Source: JBHJGP01 sp050331695 (GTDB lineage Bacteria > Pseudomonadota > Alphaproteobacteria > Geminicoccales > Geminicoccaceae). From it: DNA of 64,000 nt. Location: assembly GCA_050331695.1 (NCBI GenBank), contig JBHJGP010000008.1, positions 1 through 64,000 on the forward strand, in the 5' to 3' direction. Shown here piece after piece: positions 41,507 through 50,627 of this stretch. How positions within the stretch are numbered: position 1 is the first letter of the stretch; the number at the start of each line of letters is the position of its first letter. The position numbers were made by a program, and so were the translations under genes. The notes below the pieces were generated by a model. It was given only the letters and a program-made list of their open reading frames with translations, was not told the origin of the DNA and ran no database searches.

Positions 41507-42423
41507 CCGCTCGTGACGACGAAAGCCACCATCAGGTCGCGGCGACGCTCATCGAGGCGCTGCCCTACATGCGCCGGTTCAAGGGCGAGACCTTCGTCAT
41601 CAAATATGGCGGGCACGCCATGGGCACCGCCGAACTCGCCCGCGACTTCGCCCGTGACGTGGTCCTCCTGAAGCAGGTCGGGATCAGGCCGATCGTCGTC
41701 CATGGCGGCGGGCCGCAAATCAAGACCATGCTCGACCGGTTGGGGATCCAAAGCTCGTTCGTCGACGGGTTGCGGGTCACCGACCGGCCGACCGTGGAGA
41801 TCGTCGAGATGGTTTTGGCCGGCAAGATCAACAAAGACATCGTCAATCAGATCCACCAGGCCGGCGGCAAAGCGGTCGGCATCTGCGGCAAAGACGGCCA
41901 GGTCATCCACGCCCGAAAACTCCGGGGCAGACGCCGGGATCCGGACAGTTCGATCGAGAACGTCCTCGATCTCGGGTTCGTCGGTGAGCCCGAGACCATC
42001 GATGCGCGTCTGCTCGAACTGTTGGCGGGGTCGGAGTTCATACCCGTGGTCGCGCCCGTGGGCGCGGGCGAAGATGGCGAGACCTACAACATCAACGCCG
42101 ACACCGCCGCCGGTGCCATCGCCGCAGAGCTCAAAGCCCGTAAGCTCTACATGCTGACCGACGTCGAGGGGGTTCTCGACGCCGACAAGAGTTTGCGAAA
42201 ACGCCTCAGCGCCACGGAAGCAAGGGCCATGATCGAGGACGGCACGGCGACCGGCGGCATGATCCCCAAGCTCGAAACCTGCCTAACCGCGTTAGCCGGC
42301 GGCGTCGAGACCGCCTACATCGTCGACGGCCGGGTACCCCACGTGATCTTGCTGGAGGTATTCACCGAACAGGGCGTTGGCACCGAACTGTTCGACGCGG
42401 ATCGTGCCGGCGAGCGAGCCTAG
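41503..42423 (+). CDS. argB: Acetylglutamate kinase
   Basis: The 306-residue amino-acid kinase catalyses the second step of arginine synthesis. Motifs: VIKYGGHAMG, VVHGGGPQI, the GKINKDIVNQIHQAGGKAVGICGKDG segment, and the C-terminal GGMIPKLETCLTALAGGVETAYIVDG. The length is that of the arginine-inhibited class. The engB-argB order recurs in alphaproteobacteria. Confidence 0.96.
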   Translation: MTARDDESHHQVAATLIEALPYMRRFKGETFVIKYGGHAMGTAELARDFARDVVLLKQVGIRPIVVHGGGPQIKTMLDRLGIQSSFVDGLRVTDRPTVEIVEMVLAGKINKDIVNQIHQAGGKAVGICGKDGQVIHARKLRGRRRDPDSSIENVLDLGFVGEPETIDARLLELLAGSEFIPVVAPVGAGEDGETYNINADTAAGAIAAELKARKLYMLTDVEGVLDADKSLRKRLSATEARAMIEDGTATGGMIPKLETCLTALAGGVETAYIVDGRVPHVILLEVFTEQGVGTELFDADRAGERA

Positions 42424-42438
42424 GAAGCGCTGACGGCC

Positions 42439-43116
42439 ATGGCGCTGATCTGGCTGGTGGTTCTGGCGGGTCTGGTTCTAGGCCTGAACGCCCTATTCCC
42501 CGGGGTCTTGGCGGTCGAAGGCAATCAGATGCGCCTGGTCTACGGGATCATTCTGCTGGCCTTTTTGGGCGGCGGCCTGCTCTACGCCTATCGCGGCCGC
42601 CATCACCAGGCTTTGAAACACGGGCTCGGCTGGATCGCGGTCGGCCTTGCGCTCGCTTTCGTCTATCTGATCGCCGAACGATCGGGCTTCGTCTCGGCAC
42701 CAGCCGATACCGCCCCCTCGCCCCCGCGAACGACCGTCACCGGCTCCGGCGACGTGGAGCTCGCGGTCGCCCGCGACGGTCATTTCTATGCCGACAGCCG
42801 GATCAACGGCACAACGGTGCGCCTTCTAGTCGATACGGGCGCGTCGCTCGTCGCCCTTTCCAAGAGAGATGCCCGGCGGGTCGGTATCGATACCGAAACC
42901 TTGAATTACAGCCACCAGATCATCACCGCCAACGGTCCCGCCTCCGTCGCCATCATCAATCTGGACGTGATGGAGATCGGCGACATCACCGCCCGCAACG
43001 TCCAGGCGACGATCCCCGAGGACAATGTGCTGGACCGCTCGCTGCTCGGCATGAGCTTTCTCAATCGTCTCAGCGGCTTCGAGCGGGCTGGCGACCGTTT
43101 TTTTCTGAAGCCCTAG
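42439..43116 (+). CDS. TIGR02281-type clan AA aspartic protease, membrane anchored
   Basis: The 225-residue protein has three hydrophobic segments (about 1-22, 33-51 and 64-80) and a retropepsin-like domain from about residue 105, with the single-lobe active site LLVDTGAS (D132). The family's IITANGPASVAIINLDVMEIGDI and SLLGMSFLNRLSGFE follow. It should act as a dimer facing the periplasm. The substrate is unknown. It starts 15 bases after argB and is probably co-transcribed with it. Confidence 0.9.
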   Translation: MALIWLVVLAGLVLGLNALFPGVLAVEGNQMRLVYGIILLAFLGGGLLYAYRGRHHQALKHGLGWIAVGLALAFVYLIAERSGFVSAPADTAPSPPRTTVTGSGDVELAVARDGHFYADSRINGTTVRLLVDTGASLVALSKRDARRVGIDTETLNYSHQIITANGPASVAIINLDVMEIGDITARNVQATIPEDNVLDRSLLGMSFLNRLSGFERAGDRFFLKP

Positions 43117-43118
43117 GT

Positions 43119-44408
43119 TCAGTTGACTTTGGGCGCGTAGGTCGAACGATCCAGGCTGTCGGGCCGGTCCGGGAGATGAAGCTTGGCACGCGCCGGCGGG
43201 GTTTCGGCGATGACCTTGCCCGCGCGAATGACGAACAGCCGCTCGGGGTGAAGCCGGATCGCCTCGATCGGATTTTCCGCCTGGAGCACCACCAGATTGG
43301 CCGGATTGCCGACCTTGATGCCGTAATCGTTGAGGCCGAACGCCCGGGCGGCGTTGGTGGTCACCGCCTCGAAGCAAAACGCCATGGCGTCCCGGGCGCT
43401 CAGATGACCGACATGGACCGCCATCTGGGCGACCTCCAGCATGTCGGCGCGGCCCAGTGAGTACCAGGGATCCATCACGCAATCATGGCCGAACGCGACG
43501 TTGATCCCCGCCTCTCGCATCTCGGCTACGCGGGTCAGACCTCGGCGCTTAGGATAGGTATCGTGGCGCCCCTGAATGAGAATGTTGATCAGCGGGTTGG
43601 CCACGGCGTGGATCCCGGCCTCGGCGATCAGGGGCAGCAGTTTCGAAACGTAGTAATTATCCATGGAGTGCATCGAGGTCAGGTGCGACGCGGTCACCCG
43701 GCCTTCGAGACCGAAGCGGGTGGTTTCGCGCGCCAGCGTTTCGATGTGACGCGAGTTCGGATCGTCGGTTTCATCGCAGTGCATGTCGACCGGAAGGCCC
43801 CGCTCGGCCGCCAGTTCGCAAAGCGCCGTCACCGAACGGGCGCCATCCGCCATGGTCCTCTCGAAGTGGGGGATGCCGCCCACCAGATCGACACCCCTGT
43901 CGAGTGCCCGTTTCAGGTTCTGTTCGGCGTTTGGCGAACGAAAGAAACCGTCCTGCGGAAAGGCGACAAGCTGCAGGTCCAGATAGTTTTTGGTCCGCTC
44001 CCGAACCTCCAGCAGCGCATCCACGGCCAAGAGCCGGTCATCGCAGATGTCGACATGACTTCGGATCGCGCCGATGCCTTGCGAGACCGCCAGATCGATG
44101 TAGCGAAGAGCCCGCTCGACGACCGCCTCGTGGCTCAGCATCGGCTTGAGCTCGCCCCAGAGCTGGATGCCCTCCAGAAGCGTGCCCGAGCGGTTCAGCC
44201 GCGGCATGCCCAAGGACAGGGTCGCGTCCATATGGAAGTGGATGTCGACGAAGGGCGGGCTCACCAGGCGGCCGCGGGCGTCGATTTCGCCTGTCGCCTG
44301 GGCTTCCAGTGCGCCCGTTATCTCAACGATTTTCTTGTCTTTTATCCCGATATCCTGCGCTTCTCTGCCGTCCGGCAGATTGGCGCCCCGAATAATCAAA
44401 TCGAGCAT
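43119..44408 (-). CDS. codA: Cytosine deaminase-type amidohydrolase
   Basis: The 429-residue metal-dependent hydrolase is close in motif content to E. coli cytosine deaminase: DIHFHMDATLS (metal His pair), HCDETDDPNSRH (metal His and catalytic Glu) and GHDCVMDPWYSLGRADMLEV (metal Asp near FGHD). The likely reaction is cytosine to uracil; related substrates such as creatinine or isocytosine cannot be excluded. It is the last gene behind a BMP-type ABC importer, which suggests uptake and deamination of a nucleobase. Confidence 0.85.
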   Translation of the reverse strand: MLDLIIRGANLPDGREAQDIGIKDKKIVEITGALEAQATGEIDARGRLVSPPFVDIHFHMDATLSLGMPRLNRSGTLLEGIQLWGELKPMLSHEAVVERALRYIDLAVSQGIGAIRSHVDICDDRLLAVDALLEVRERTKNYLDLQLVAFPQDGFFRSPNAEQNLKRALDRGVDLVGGIPHFERTMADGARSVTALCELAAERGLPVDMHCDETDDPNSRHIETLARETTRFGLEGRVTASHLTSMHSMDNYYVSKLLPLIAEAGIHAVANPLINILIQGRHDTYPKRRGLTRVAEMREAGINVAFGHDCVMDPWYSLGRADMLEVAQMAVHVGHLSARDAMAFCFEAVTTNAARAFGLNDYGIKVGNPANLVVLQAENPIEAIRLHPERLFVIRAGKVIAETPPARAKLHLPDRPDSLDRSTYAPKVN

Positions 44409-44412
44409 GGCT

Positions 44413-45357
44413 TCAGCGTTCCCCCTTGCGGTAGGGCACCATCAGCGCCTTGGGATAGCTGGCCCGGCGCGACATGACGATCAGGGCCAGGATCGACAAG
44501 ATGTAGGGCAGCATCAGGAAAACCTGATAGGGCACGAGCGCGCCCACTTCCTGCTGAAGGCGAACCTGGAAGGCGTCGAAGGTGCCGAACAAAAACGCGC
44601 CCAGCAGAGCCTTGCCAGGCTGCCAGGAGCCGAAGACGACGAGGGCGATGCAGATCCAGCCCCGGCCGTTGACCATCTCGAAGAAAAAGGCGTTGAAGGC
44701 AGACATAGTGAGAAAGGCGCCGCCGACGGCCATGAGCGCCGAGCCGACCATGACGGCGCCGATCCTGAGGCCGTACACGTTCAGGCCCTGGGCTTCGACG
44801 GCGGAAGGGTTCTCACCGACGGCCCTCAGCGCCAGGCCGAGGGGCGTGGCGTTGAGAACGTAGGCGGTGAGAGCCACCAGGATCAGCGCCAGCATGGTCA
44901 GCGCTGTTTGCCGCGCCAGAACCTCACCCACCAAGGGCACGGCTTCGAGCCACGCCCAGCCCAAAGGCGCGAACGCGTCGATGCGCGGCGGTGACGAGAC
45001 GTCCGGTAGCACCATGCGATAGATGAAGTAGGCGAGGCTGGTGGCGAGCAGGGTGATACCGATACCGGTGACGTGCTGGGACAGGGCCAAGGGCACCGTG
45101 AAGATCCCGTGGAGCAGGCCGAAGGCTGCACCGACGAAGGCCGCCACCGCCACGCCGGTCCAGAGATCGGCGCCGCCATAGACCGCCAGCCAGCCGCTCA
45201 TGGCGCCGGCGGTGAAAATCCCTTCGATGCCGAGATTGAGAACACCCGCTCGCTCGCAGATTAGCTCGCCGAGCGTGCCGAAAATCAACGGCGTCGCGAT
45301 CCTGAGAGCCGCCGCCCAAAAGCTGACCGAGAGCAGAATGTCGATCAGATCAGCCAC
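44413..45357 (-). CDS. BMP-type ABC importer, permease subunit 2
   Basis: The 314-residue inner-membrane permease of the BPD_transp_2 fold (YufQ/NupQ type) has about eight or nine hydrophobic helices and the family segments FGTLGELICERAGVLNLGIEGIF and ALRAVGENPSAVEAQGLNVYGLR. It overlaps the first permease by eight bases and lies four bases before the deaminase gene. Confidence 0.92.
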   Translation of the reverse strand: MADLIDILLSVSFWAAALRIATPLIFGTLGELICERAGVLNLGIEGIFTAGAMSGWLAVYGGADLWTGVAVAAFVGAAFGLLHGIFTVPLALSQHVTGIGITLLATSLAYFIYRMVLPDVSSPPRIDAFAPLGWAWLEAVPLVGEVLARQTALTMLALILVALTAYVLNATPLGLALRAVGENPSAVEAQGLNVYGLRIGAVMVGSALMAVGGAFLTMSAFNAFFFEMVNGRGWICIALVVFGSWQPGKALLGAFLFGTFDAFQVRLQQEVGALVPYQVFLMLPYILSILALIVMSRRASYPKALMVPYRKGER

Positions 45358-46408
45358 GGTCGATGATCAGCCTGTAGCGGGTAGCGAGACCTGCCAGCAA
45401 CATCATCAGGAGCGAGGTGGCGACGATCAGGTCGGCGAGATAGCTGGAGACCCCAAGCGCCCGGCTCATGGAATCGGCGCCGACGAAGACGGCGGCGACG
45501 AACAGCGCCGCGAACACGACGCCGAGACTGTGCATCTGCGCCAGCATGGCGACGACGATCCCGCTGTAGCCGTAGCCGGGCGACAGATCCTGGGTGAGAT
45601 AGCCTTTGAGGCCGACCACCTCGCCGACGCCGGCGAGACCGGCAAAGGCGCCTGAGAGAAGCGCAACCTTGATGGTCACGCGCGTCACGCCGATACCGGC
45701 ATAGCGCGCGGCCCGGGGATTGCCGCCGACCGCACGCATCTCAAAGCCCGTGACAGTGCGATTGATCAGGAGCCAGACGATGACGGCCGCGCACAGCGCC
45801 ACCAAGAGCCCCGCGTGCAGCCGGGTCTTGGCGAGCAACTTGGGCAGTTCCGCTTCGGCCACCACCGGCGCCGATTGCGGCCAGCCCATGCCCATCGGGT
45901 CCTTCAGCGGGCCTTCCAGCATCATGCCCACGAACAGCAGCATGACGAAGTTGAGGAGAAGTGTCGTCACCACCTCGTCCACGCCCAAACGTTGCTTGAG
46001 CAGGGCAGGGCCGAGCAGGAGCAAGGCGCCAGCGAGCGCGCCGGCGACCATGATGAGCGGGAGCAACGCCACGGCCGGCAGGGCGAGCCAGCCGGTGCCA
46101 AGCGCGACCGCCGCGAGCGCGCCGGCATAGAGTTGCCCCTCGGCGCCGATGTTCCAAAGCTTCGCCCGGAAGGCCACGGCAACCGCCAGCCCGGTCAGGA
46201 TCAAAGGCGTCGCCCGGGTAAGCGTTTCGGTCACCGCGAAGCGCGAGCCCAGAGCGCCCTCGATCATCAGCGAAAAGGCCTGAGCCACCGGCGCGTTCGC
46301 CCAGGCGAGCGGAATGGCCGCCAGCGCCAGCGATGAGAATGCTGCGAGGATCGGTGCTGTGACGACCAGCCAGAAGGGCGGCGCCGCTCGCGCTTCAAGC
46401 CGCAGCAT
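45350..46408 (-). CDS. BMP-type ABC importer, permease subunit 1
   Basis: The 352-residue inner-membrane permease of the YufP/NupP type has the conserved KLWNIGAEGQLYAGALAA and EMRAVGGNPRAARYAGIGV segments and about nine hydrophobic helices. Its start overlaps the end of the ATPase gene by 14 bases, so both are coupled. It forms a heterodimeric channel with the next gene product. Confidence 0.92.
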   Translation of the reverse strand: MLRLEARAAPPFWLVVTAPILAAFSSLALAAIPLAWANAPVAQAFSLMIEGALGSRFAVTETLTRATPLILTGLAVAVAFRAKLWNIGAEGQLYAGALAAVALGTGWLALPAVALLPLIMVAGALAGALLLLGPALLKQRLGVDEVVTTLLLNFVMLLFVGMMLEGPLKDPMGMGWPQSAPVVAEAELPKLLAKTRLHAGLLVALCAAVIVWLLINRTVTGFEMRAVGGNPRAARYAGIGVTRVTIKVALLSGAFAGLAGVGEVVGLKGYLTQDLSPGYGYSGIVVAMLAQMHSLGVVFAALFVAAVFVGADSMSRALGVSSYLADLIVATSLLMMLLAGLATRYRLIIDRG

Positions 46409-47966
46409 CGCTTGTCTCGAAGCCGCTCCGGCCGGCCATCATCAAACCCAATCGCACCCGGTCGGCGCGCTCCCGGGCGACCGGTTCGCTCAAGGCGCCT
46501 CGAAACATGACCGCGACGTCGTCGGATAGAGCGAAAAGCTCGTCCAGATCCTCGGAGATCAGAAGGATCCCGGCACCCTTATCGCTGGCCGCTAGAAGCT
46601 GTTCATGGATGAAGGCGACGGCACCGACATCGAGCCCGCGGGTCGGCTGGTGAGCGAGAATGACCCGGGGGCCGGCGTCGAGTGTCCGCGCCAGGATCAG
46701 CTTTTGCATATTGCCGCCCGAGAGGAGCCGGATCGGCGCGTCCGGCCCCGGACAGCGTACGTCATAATCCTCGATCAGCCGCGTCGCGAGCCGGCTGACG
46801 CTCGAACGATCGAGCCAGCCGAAACGTTGATGACGGCGCGTCCGAACCCGTTCCAGAGCCGCGTTGTCAGCCACGCTCATATCGGCGATCACGCCCTCGG
46901 CCTGGCGATCCTCCGGTATCCGCCCGATGCCGGCGGCGACGTGGCCGGCGGGACCACAGCGCTGGAGCGGCATACCGTCCAGCGTGAGCGAACCCTCCCG
47001 CGGTTCGATTTCGCCAGCGATCAAGGCGGAGAGCGCGGCCTGGCCGTTACCGGAAACACCGGCGATTCCCAGGATCTGACCAGCGCGAAGCGTAAAGGAA
47101 ACGCCGCGCAACGGCGTGCTCAAAGCCTCGTCGCCAGCATCGATCCGATCGGCCTGAAGCACGACCCCGCCGAACGGCCGGGCCGCTCGTTGGGGTTGTG
47201 TCACGGTCCGGCCGACCATCACCTCGGCCAGCCGGCGCTCGTCCGCTTCCCCGGTGCTGGTCTCAGCCACCTTCCGTCCCGCGCGAAGGACGGCGATCCG
47301 GTCGCTGACGGCCCGTACCTCCTTAAGCTTATGGGAAATCAGCACAATCGCCAGACCGGCAGCGGCGAGCCGGCGCAGATTGCTGAACAGGGTTTCCGTC
47401 TGCTGCGGCGTGAGCACGGCGGTCGGCTCGTCAAAGATCAGAATTCGAGCGCGGCGGTAGAGCGCTTTCAGGATCTCGATCCGTTGGCGCTCGCCTACGG
47501 ACAGCTTGTGAACCGGCTGGTCGAGGCCGACCTCGAGGCCCGCATCCGCCATGGCCTCTTGGATCCGACGCCTGGCTCGCTTGCGGTGGCTGCGGAGCCG
47601 CCAGAGAGGCTCAGTGCCCAGCGTGATGTTATCGAAGCCCGTCAGACTGTCGGAAAGGGTGAAATGCTGGTGGACCATGCCGATGCCGGCGGCCAGCGCC
47701 GCTTGCGGCGATCCCCGCTTGAGTTCTGCAAGCGCGGTCTCCTCACCTCTGACGAAGATCCGGCCGCTGTCGGCGACATAATGGCCGAAGAGGATGTTCA
47801 TCAAGGTAGTCTTGCCGGCGCCGTTCTCGCCCAACAGCGCCAGGATCTCGCCGGCACGAAGCTCGAGATCGATGGCGTCGTTGGCGAGCAACGCGCCGAA
47901 CCGTTTGGAGACCGCCTCGATGCGCAACACCACCTCGCCCACCGGCGAGGTGGTCGTTTCGATCAC
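46395..47966 (-). CDS. BMP-type ABC importer, tandem ATPase
   Basis: The 523-residue protein has two ABC modules, as in ribose and nucleoside importers (RbsA/YufO type). Module 1 has GENGAGKTTLMNILFG, LSVGERQRIEILKALYR and ILIFDEPTAVLTP. Module 2 has a degenerate P-loop (GVSGNGQAALS) and LSGGNMQKLILARTL, the usual asymmetry of this family. It is encoded 12 bases after the binding-protein gene. Confidence 0.93.
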   Translation of the reverse strand: MIETTTSPVGEVVLRIEAVSKRFGALLANDAIDLELRAGEILALLGENGAGKTTLMNILFGHYVADSGRIFVRGEETALAELKRGSPQAALAAGIGMVHQHFTLSDSLTGFDNITLGTEPLWRLRSHRKRARRRIQEAMADAGLEVGLDQPVHKLSVGERQRIEILKALYRRARILIFDEPTAVLTPQQTETLFSNLRRLAAAGLAIVLISHKLKEVRAVSDRIAVLRAGRKVAETSTGEADERRLAEVMVGRTVTQPQRAARPFGGVVLQADRIDAGDEALSTPLRGVSFTLRAGQILGIAGVSGNGQAALSALIAGEIEPREGSLTLDGMPLQRCGPAGHVAAGIGRIPEDRQAEGVIADMSVADNAALERVRTRRHQRFGWLDRSSVSRLATRLIEDYDVRCPGPDAPIRLLSGGNMQKLILARTLDAGPRVILAHQPTRGLDVGAVAFIHEQLLAASDKGAGILLISEDLDELFALSDDVAVMFRGALSEPVARERADRVRLGLMMAGRSGFETSDAAA

Positions 47967-47978
47967 AGCTCGGGCCGG

Positions 47979-48962
47979 CTACTGAGTCGAGACGGGCTCG
48001 CTGTCATTGACATTGACCCGGAACAGGCCGCCCAGGATTTCGTCCTGTTTAGCCTCGACCTCTTCGACGACCTCGGCCGGCACGACTTTTTCGTCCATCA
48101 CCAAAGAGCCGCCGCCATGGGCCATGTAGCTGAACGTGCCGTAATCGATCGGCTCGAAATTTTCGTCTTTCACCGCCTGGATAGCGCGGTCGATCGTCGG
48201 CTCCATGTGCCAGAGCGCGCTCGCGACCACGGTGCCCGGATAGTCCTCTGCCGTGTCGATAACGTTGCCGATCGCCAGTACGTCTCGCTCGACCGCCGCG
48301 TCCGACACGCCGAAACGCTCGGCGTACATGATGTCCGCGCCGGCATCGATCATGCCGAACGCCGCCTCCTTGGCCTTGGGCGGGTCATACCAGGAGCCGA
48401 TGAAGCTGACCAAAAACTGGACATCTCCATTGACCTCCCGGGCGCCGTCCATGAAGGCATGCATCAACCGATTGACCTCCGGGATCGGATAGCCGCCGAC
48501 CATGCCGATGGTGTCGCTTTCGGTCAGATGGCCGGCGACCATGCCGGTAAGGTAGCTCGGTTCGTGGATCCAATTGTCGAAGACGGCGAAGTTGGGCTGG
48601 GCCGGGCCAAAGGATGAGCCCATTAAGAAGGCGATATCCGGATAGTCCGCCGCCACCGCCCGGGCGGCGCGTTCGACAGCAAACGCCTCGCCGACGATCA
48701 GGTCCATGCCCTGCTCAGCATATTCGCGCATCACGCGCTCATAATCGGTGTTGGCGACGTTTTCGGAAAAACTGTAAGTGATGTCGCCTCGGTCCTGGGC
48801 CGCCTTGAGCGCCTTGTCGATCCGGCTCACCCATTGCTGCTCCACGGGAACCGTGTAGATCGCCGCCACCTTGATCGCTTCTGCCGAAGCCTGGAACGGA
48901 GCCAGCAGAAGCGCGGCGATCAGCCAAAGGCCAAGCCGCCGGGTGATCTTGATTTTTCTCAT
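47979..48962 (-). CDS. BMP-family substrate-binding protein of an ABC importer
   Basis: The 327-residue periplasmic protein has a signal peptide (about 1-27, ending QASAEA) and the Bmp/Med (PnrA-like) fold: KVAAIYTVPVEQQWV, the GEAFAVERAARAVAADYPDIAF segment and MVGGYPIPEVNRLMHAF. There is no lipobox Cys, so it appears soluble rather than lipid anchored. ATG 48962 has a CGGAGG site ten bases upstream. With the ATPase, permeases and cytosine deaminase it suggests a nucleobase or nucleoside salvage system. Confidence 0.9.
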   Translation of the reverse strand: MRKIKITRRLGLWLIAALLLAPFQASAEAIKVAAIYTVPVEQQWVSRIDKALKAAQDRGDITYSFSENVANTDYERVMREYAEQGMDLIVGEAFAVERAARAVAADYPDIAFLMGSSFGPAQPNFAVFDNWIHEPSYLTGMVAGHLTESDTIGMVGGYPIPEVNRLMHAFMDGAREVNGDVQFLVSFIGSWYDPPKAKEAAFGMIDAGADIMYAERFGVSDAAVERDVLAIGNVIDTAEDYPGTVVASALWHMEPTIDRAIQAVKDENFEPIDYGTFSYMAHGGGSLVMDEKVVPAEVVEEVEAKQDEILGGLFRVNVNDSEPVSTQ

Positions 48963-49082
48963 TGAGGTCGTCCTCCGAAACACCAGCGTTGCCGATATCT
49001 CGTAGCAACGAATATGCCAAGCGGCTACCGCCGCGCTACGCCCCGGCGTCTCATCAGTGCCGCGCCCCGCGCCAGCTTCACC
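48963..49082. promoter_or_regulatory. Control region of the BMP importer operon
   Basis: These 120 bp lie between the end of the amidotransferase-like gene and the importer, so the importer promoter should be here. A dyad CGTTGC (48987-48992) / GCAACG (49005-49010), 12 bases apart, is a candidate operator about 25-48 bases upstream of the start codon. No purine-riboswitch-like core was recognised. Confidence 0.35.
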
Positions 49083-50597
49083 TCATCTCCGCGCTTCGCG
49101 CCACCAGGCAAGCGTGATCGTGCCGACTAGCAGCAGGAAAGCCAGCCAGGCCGGCAGCAGGTCGACCCGCTGACTGCCGGTGATTTGGGCCCGCTCATTG
49201 GCCACGAGGCCGAGCCAGCCCCGGCCGTGATAGGAGCGGTCCTGGCCGACGCTCCGGAAGCTCGGAAGTCCTTCATCACCCAACCAGACAATATCGCCGC
49301 CGCTGGCCTCGACCCAGGGCTCCAGCTTGGCGGCAGACGCCCTGAGATCAGCTAGTTCGCGTGGCGGCATCGGCCTGACGGCGGCAAATGCCCGGCTAGC
49401 ACCGTCATCGATCTGAAAAAGACCGGCCTGATCAACCTCGATCTCAGCCGACGCAATGCCCGGCTCGTCGGTGGGCTCGAGCTCGACGGCACGCACATCC
49501 CCATTGGGGTGGGTGATCGTGACCTCGAGCGCCTGAGGATCGAGCGAACGCTTGGTGATCTCGAGCCGATCCTGATCGTTGGCAAAGGCTGATAGCCGCT
49601 CCTCGTCCAACTCCGGCTCCTTCATCAGCCAGTGGACGAGGCGCCGGAGCAACAGCGCCTGGGGTCCGCCATCCTCAAAGCCCCGGGCCCAAAGCCAGGC
49701 ATGATCGGAGAGCATGAGTGCGGCCCGGCCCTCGCCGACCCGATCGAGCACCAGAAGCGGCCGGTCGGCGACGCCTTCCATGACCACAGGCGCGCCGTCA
49801 GCCTCGACGTCGACCATGCGAAACCAGCGTCCCCAGCCGGGGCCGTCGCCCTCGCCCGACCGGGTGCCTTCATCGAGGCCGTGCGTTACCGGGTGGCGCT
49901 CACCCAGATCGGTCAGGCGTGGCATAAATCCCTGCTCGTAGACCCGGCCGGATGGCCTCGCCGGTAGCGCCCGCTGAAGTGGCGTGCGCACCAGGCTCAG
50001 GGGATTGGCGAATTCCGGGCCGGCCGTGATCAGCACGCCACCGCCCCGCTCCACATAGGCCGCGACATTGTCCAGGTAGTGGATCGGCAAAAGCCCCCGG
50101 CGGGCATAGCGATCGAAAATCACGAGATCGAACTCGTCGAGCTTGATCTCGAACAGCTCACGGACTGGAAAAGCGATCAACGCCAACTCGCTCACCGGCG
50201 TGCCGTCCTGCTTCTCCGGCGGGCGCAAAATCGTAAAGTGAACCAGGTCGACGGCGGGATCGGCCTTGAGCAGGTTGCGCCAGACCCGGAGACCGGGGTG
50301 GGGCTGGCCTGAAACCAGGAGAACCCGCAAACGGTCGCGGACGCCGTTGATCATGGCGACCGCCCGGTTGTTCAGCCCGCTGATCTCGCCGGCGCGCTCA
50401 GGCACCTCCAGCTCGATCACCGTCTCGCCGGCGTGATCTAGCTCGAACGGCACCGTGGCCGGCCTGCCCGGTTCAACCTGGATCCGCTCGATTAGTTCGC
50501 CATCGCGTCGCATATCGACGGTGACCGGCTGCTCGACATCGTCGTCGACCCTGAGCGTCAGCTCCTGGGGCTCGCCGACCATCGCGTAATGAGGCAT
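49083..50597 (-). CDS. C-terminal part of an amber-interrupted membrane protein (amidotransferase-like)
   Basis: These 504 residues from ATG 50597 (513 back to the amber codon) hold an Ig-like strand region and a class I glutamine-amidotransferase-like fold (DRLRVLLVSGQPHPGLRVWRN, AYVERGGGVLITAGPEFANP, DRVGEGRAALMLSDHAWLW). One membrane helix (LLPAWLAFLLLVGTITLAWW) ends it. The nucleophilic Cys of active amidotransferases is not evident. It continues in the same frame from the 173-residue upstream piece, so the two are one gene of 687 codons cut by TAG. Whether the piece is translated alone is unclear. Confidence 0.75.
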   Translation of the reverse strand: MPHYAMVGEPQELTLRVDDDVEQPVTVDMRRDGELIERIQVEPGRPATVPFELDHAGETVIELEVPERAGEISGLNNRAVAMINGVRDRLRVLLVSGQPHPGLRVWRNLLKADPAVDLVHFTILRPPEKQDGTPVSELALIAFPVRELFEIKLDEFDLVIFDRYARRGLLPIHYLDNVAAYVERGGGVLITAGPEFANPLSLVRTPLQRALPARPSGRVYEQGFMPRLTDLGERHPVTHGLDEGTRSGEGDGPGWGRWFRMVDVEADGAPVVMEGVADRPLLVLDRVGEGRAALMLSDHAWLWARGFEDGGPQALLLRRLVHWLMKEPELDEERLSAFANDQDRLEITKRSLDPQALEVTITHPNGDVRAVELEPTDEPGIASAEIEVDQAGLFQIDDGASRAFAAVRPMPPRELADLRASAAKLEPWVEASGGDIVWLGDEGLPSFRSVGQDRSYHGRGWLGLVANERAQITGSQRVDLLPAWLAFLLLVGTITLAWWREARR

Positions 50598-50624
50598 GCG
50601 TTCGATAATCAGACGGCGGTCGCT

Positions 50625-50627
50625 CTA
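50625..50627 (-). other. In-frame amber codon splitting a conserved operon gene
   Basis: Reading the minus strand, codons run LLAGEPG, TAG, then SDRRLIIER and on into MPHYAMVGEP without a change of frame (51146 and 50597 are 549 bases apart, a multiple of three). The codon use on both sides is equally gene-like. This is a single-codon interruption, not a frameshift. Confidence 0.85.

Noticed and set aside
46605..48617. 670-codon plus-strand frame across the importer ATPase and binding-protein genes
   Set aside because: It spans two well-supported minus-strand genes and their junction, with no domain content.
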